A stretch of DNA of 23,041 bases from positions 1-23,041 of the forward strand of contig JAEDIN010000020.1 of NCBI GenBank assembly GCA_016292445.1. Direction: 5' to 3'. Positions 21,121-23,041 of the stretch are shown here, piece by piece (position 1 is the stretch's first letter; the number at the start of each line of letters is the position of its first letter). Below the pieces are notes generated by a model. It saw only the letters and a program-made list of their open reading frames with translations. It had not been told where the DNA came from and searched no databases. Position numbers and translations under genes: made by a program. The stretch is from Oscillospiraceae bacterium. Lineage in GTDB: Bacteria > Bacillota > Clostridia > Oscillospirales > Oscillospiraceae.

Positions 21121-21750
21121 ATGAACCGAGAAAACTTCTTCAGAAAATTTGATAAAACCGTCGAGCAGTTCGGCGATACCAAGCCGGAGATACTGCTACA
21201 CAGCTGCTGCGGACCGTGCTCAAGCTCTGTTTTGGAGCTGCTGGCGAAGTATTTTGAGGTCACGGTGCTGTGGTATAATCCGAATTTGTATCCCGAGGCG
21301 GAGTATGAAAAGCGGCTGGCCACTCAAAAGCAGCTCATTGAGGCTATCGGCAATGACGGCGTCAAATCCAAGCTTTTGGTCGAGCCGTGGCGCAGCGAGG
21401 ATTATTTTTCACGCATAAAGGGGCTTGAAAACGAACCCGAGGAGGGCAAAAGATGCCTTGAGTGCTTTAAGATCCGCCTTGATGAAACTGCCCGCATTGC
21501 AAAGGAACGCGGCTTCGAGTGGTTTTGCACCACGCTCACCGTGTCATCACGCAAGGACGCCGTGGCGATAAACGCCATCGGTCGTGAGGCTGCGGCAAAA
21601 TATGGCGTAAAGTGGCTGCCGTCGGAGTTCAGAAAGCGCGAGGGCAACCACCGTTCGATAATCCTGTCCGAAAAATACGGATTGTACCGTCAGGAATACT
21701 GCGGCTGCGTGTTTTCGCTGGCAAACATGGAGGGAAACGATGAAGATTAA
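21121..21750 (+). CDS. queH: Epoxyqueuosine reductase QueH
   Basis: A 209-residue iron-sulfur enzyme (former DUF208) that performs the last step of queuosine synthesis in tRNA, reducing epoxyqueuosine; it is the cobalamin-independent alternative to QueG. The cysteines are in the expected places: CCGPC (C29, C30, C33), CLEC (C112, C115) and YCGC (C194, C196), which bind a [4Fe-4S] cluster and a nearby metal. WYNPNLYPEAEYEKR is another family motif. The only reasonable start is ATG 21121; the ATG at 21112 lies in the -10 box. No ribosome site precedes 21121, so the transcript may be leaderless. The gene overlaps queT by 11 bp. No preQ1 riboswitch is visible. Confidence 0.92.
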   Translation: MNRENFFRKFDKTVEQFGDTKPEILLHSCCGPCSSSVLELLAKYFEVTVLWYNPNLYPEAEYEKRLATQKQLIEAIGNDGVKSKLLVEPWRSEDYFSRIKGLENEPEEGKRCLECFKIRLDETARIAKERGFEWFCTTLTVSSRKDAVAINAIGREAAAKYGVKWLPSEFRKREGNHRSIILSEKYGLYRQEYCGCVFSLANMEGNDED

Positions 21751-22267
21751 CACAAGAAATCTGATAACCGCCGCAATAATCGGCGCGCTGTATGCGGTGC
21801 TTACCATGGTGCTCGCGCCCATTAGCTACGGACCGGTGCAGTTTCGCGTTTCCGAGGTGCTGTGCATACTGCCGTTTTTCATGCCCTACACAAGTTGGGG
21901 ACTTTTCATAGGCTGCATCGTTGCAAATCTCATGAGCACGGCGGGCATTCTCGATGTCGTGTTCGGCTCGCTGGCAACGCTCATAACCTGCGTGTGTATC
22001 GCGCAGTGCGGCAAAATGGGCAACACTCTGCGTGCAAGGCTTTTGGCCTGCTTTATGCCGGTTATCTGGAATGCGCTCATTGTCGGCGCAACGCTCACCG
22101 TCGCACTTGCCGGACTTAACCCGCTGGAGGATATCGGAGCATTTGCCGTTTACGCCGGACAGGTGGGCCTCGGCGAGCTGGGAGTTATGTATGTCATCGG
22201 ATTGCCGCTCATGACATATTTGCCAAAGAAGCGTTTTTTCTCGGAATTTGTCGCCAAACACTCTTGA
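21740..22267 (+). CDS. queT: Queuosine-precursor ECF transporter S component QueT
   Basis: A 175-residue membrane protein with about five or six helices, of the QueT family: ALYAVLTMVLAPISYGPVQF leading into RVSEVLCILPFF and DVVFGSLATLITC are its conserved segments. QueT is the substrate-binding subunit of an energy-coupling-factor importer for queuosine precursors (preQ0, preQ1 or queuine-related bases); the shared EcfA/EcfT module is not in this window. The ATG at 21740 has GGAGGGAAACG in front and overlaps the last 11 bp of queH in another frame, so the two are coupled. Together they imply that this organism imports a precursor and finishes queuosine itself. The stop codon overlaps the -35 of the thiT promoter. 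Confidence 0.9.
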   Translation: MKINTRNLITAAIIGALYAVLTMVLAPISYGPVQFRVSEVLCILPFFMPYTSWGLFIGCIVANLMSTAGILDVVFGSLATLITCVCIAQCGKMGNTLRARLLACFMPVIWNALIVGATLTVALAGLNPLEDIGAFAVYAGQVGLGELGVMYVIGLPLMTYLPKKRFFSEFVAKHS

Positions 22268-22292
22268 CAAATCGGTAGCAATAGAATACTAT
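22264..22292 (+). promoter_or_regulatory. Promoter of the TPP riboswitch-thiT unit
   Basis: TTGACA (22264-22269), a 17-bp spacer and TACTAT (22287-22292). The -35 overlaps the queT stop codon (22265-22267). Transcription should begin near 22299, immediately before the riboswitch. Confidence 0.8.
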
Positions 22293-22304
22293 TGGGCTGC
22301 AAGT

Positions 22305-22402
22305 AAACAGGGGTGCTGAGTTTTTCTCGGCTGAGACGGAGAGAATCGAATTTCCGAAACCCATGAACCTGATCCGGGTAATGCCGGCGTAGGAAACGAA
22401 AA
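22305..22402 (+). ncRNA. TPP riboswitch (THI box)
   Basis: All conserved blocks of the thiamine pyrophosphate aptamer are present in order: ACAGGGGTGC, then CGGCTGAGA, then ACCCATGAACCTGATCC, GGGTAATGCCGGCGTAGGAAA. GGCTGAGA contacts the pyrimidine ring and the CTGATCCGGGTAAT region the pyrophosphate arm. It lies between a promoter and the thiamine transporter gene, so TPP should switch thiT off. The 3' strand TAGGAAACGA (22390-22399) can alternatively pair with TCGTTTTCCTA (22416-22426). Confidence 0.95.
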
Positions 22403-22428
22403 TCTTAAATTCAAATCGTTTTCCTATG

Positions 22429-22457
22429 ACCGCACCTGAGGGTGCGGTTTTCGTTTT
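22429..22457 (+). terminator. Riboswitch terminator
   Basis: ACCGCACC (22429-22436) pairs perfectly with GGTGCGGT (22441-22448) around TGAG, followed by TTTCGTTTT. It is the expression platform of the TPP riboswitch. The thiT ribosome site AGGAGG (22458-22463) begins directly after it, so CCTA at 22423-22426 could also extend the helix into TAGG and mask that site. Confidence 0.82.
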
Positions 22458-22470
22458 AGGAGGAATAGTT

Positions 22471-23040
22471 ATGAATCAAAGCAAATCCCATCTTAAGCTT
22501 CGCGCGCTGTGCGAGGGTGCGATTTTTGTCGCACTGTCATTTGTGCTCAGCATGCTGCCTGTCGGCAAGATGCCGCAGGGCGGCTCGTTTGACCTTGCAA
22601 TGCTGCCGCTGCTGGTGTTCTGCGTGCGTTGGGGCTTCGGCCCTGCGATGCTGGCATCGACGGTTTACGGCATTTTGCAGATGTTCTATGAAGGCGGCAT
22701 AGCCATCGGCTGGCAGTCCATTATCGGTGACTTCATTGTTGCATATGCAGTCCTCGGCGTTGCCGGTCTTTTCAGCAAGAACAAGTACGGTTTCTTCATC
22801 GGCACTGTCGTCGCCTGCTGCGCACGCTTCCTTGTCCACTATGTTGTCGGCGCGACCGTTTGGGCAGAGTACATGCCGGAAACCTTCTTCAACATGACCA
22901 TGACCTCGCCGTGGATTTACTCGGCACTGTATAACGGCAGCTATATGCTCGTTGATATGGTCATCATACTCGTTATCGGCGCACTTGTCTGGAAGCCTCT
23001 GGGCAAATATCTGCGCGGCGAGGACCTGAAAAAGGCGTAA
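22471..23040 (+). CDS. thiT: Energy-coupled thiamine transporter ThiT
   Basis: A 189-residue membrane protein with six predicted helices, the S component of an ECF importer for thiamine. The segment LSMLPVGKMPQGGSFDLAML is the family's conserved loop and helix, and WAEYMPE with SPWIYSALYNGSYML corresponds to the thiamine-binding region near TM5-6 in characterised ThiT proteins. The start at 22471 has AGGAGG 7 bases upstream; the longer frame from 22426 would include the terminator hairpin. Expression is controlled by the TPP riboswitch. The stop codon is complete just before the window's end. The energising EcfAA'T module must be encoded elsewhere. Confidence 0.93.
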   Translation: MNQSKSHLKLRALCEGAIFVALSFVLSMLPVGKMPQGGSFDLAMLPLLVFCVRWGFGPAMLASTVYGILQMFYEGGIAIGWQSIIGDFIVAYAVLGVAGLFSKNKYGFFIGTVVACCARFLVHYVVGATVWAEYMPETFFNMTMTSPWIYSALYNGSYMLVDMVIILVIGALVWKPLGKYLRGEDLKKA

Positions 23041-23041
23041 A

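Noticed and set aside
1..23041. CRISPR arrays, insertion sequences, tRNA or rRNA genes, prophage or toxin-antitoxin modules
   Set aside because: No regularly spaced repeats, transposase-like frames, terminal inverted repeats or structural RNA signatures were seen by reading; a tRNAscan or covariance-model run was not possible.

Overview
The window looks like chromosomal DNA of an anaerobic Firmicute, most likely Clostridia of the Oscillospiraceae/Ruminococcaceae type. The basis is gene content and signals: an oxygen-sensitive class III ribonucleotide reductase under NrdR-like boxes, an ECF-type ThiT behind a TPP riboswitch, a QueH/QueT queuosine pair, a TrpXYZ-like ABC transporter, AGGAGG ribosome sites and strong TTGACA/TATAAT promoters. 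This is inference from gene families; no rRNA is present to confirm it. I saw no tRNA, CRISPR array, insertion sequence or prophage.

Layout. 3-3491 (+): the end of an MgtC/SapB membrane protein, then two FAD oxidoreductases sharing an ATGA overlap and ending at a strong terminator. 3492-3855: a regulatory region with three NrdR-like boxes and a promoter. 3856-7854 (+): nrdG, nrdD with a fused C-terminal glutaredoxin-like domain, and a trxB-like reductase, which together could activate the enzyme, make dNTPs and supply electrons. 7998-9341 (+): a sodium symporter of the NSS family as its own unit. 9467-12209 (+): an acyltransferase with an embedded zinc ribbon, a Nudix hydrolase, a small membrane protein and a methyltransferase. 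12269-15166 (+): a tight three-gene unit of a DUF5058 membrane protein, a second membrane protein and a membrane-anchored M20 peptidase, which I read as an uncharacterised uptake-and-hydrolysis system.

15209-18174 (-): an ABC transporter operon (lipoprotein, permease, ATPase). Its 5' leader is the most striking part of the window. A promoter is followed by a 27-codon leader peptide with six Phe/Tyr codons among seven consecutive codons, then alternative RNA helices and an intrinsic terminator just before the first gene. This is the layout of classical ribosome-mediated attenuation, and it suggests control by tyrosine and/or phenylalanine rather than by tryptophan, the substrate usually given to this family.

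18241-19573 (+): a divergent fold-type III PLP decarboxylase with an unusual C-terminal motif. 19574-19994: a decayed stretch with an ABC-exporter fragment and a frameshifted small surface protein running into the 3' end of galE (19986-21020, -). 21086-22267 (+): queH, apparently leaderless, overlapping queT. 22264-23040 (+): a promoter, a TPP riboswitch with terminator, and thiT.
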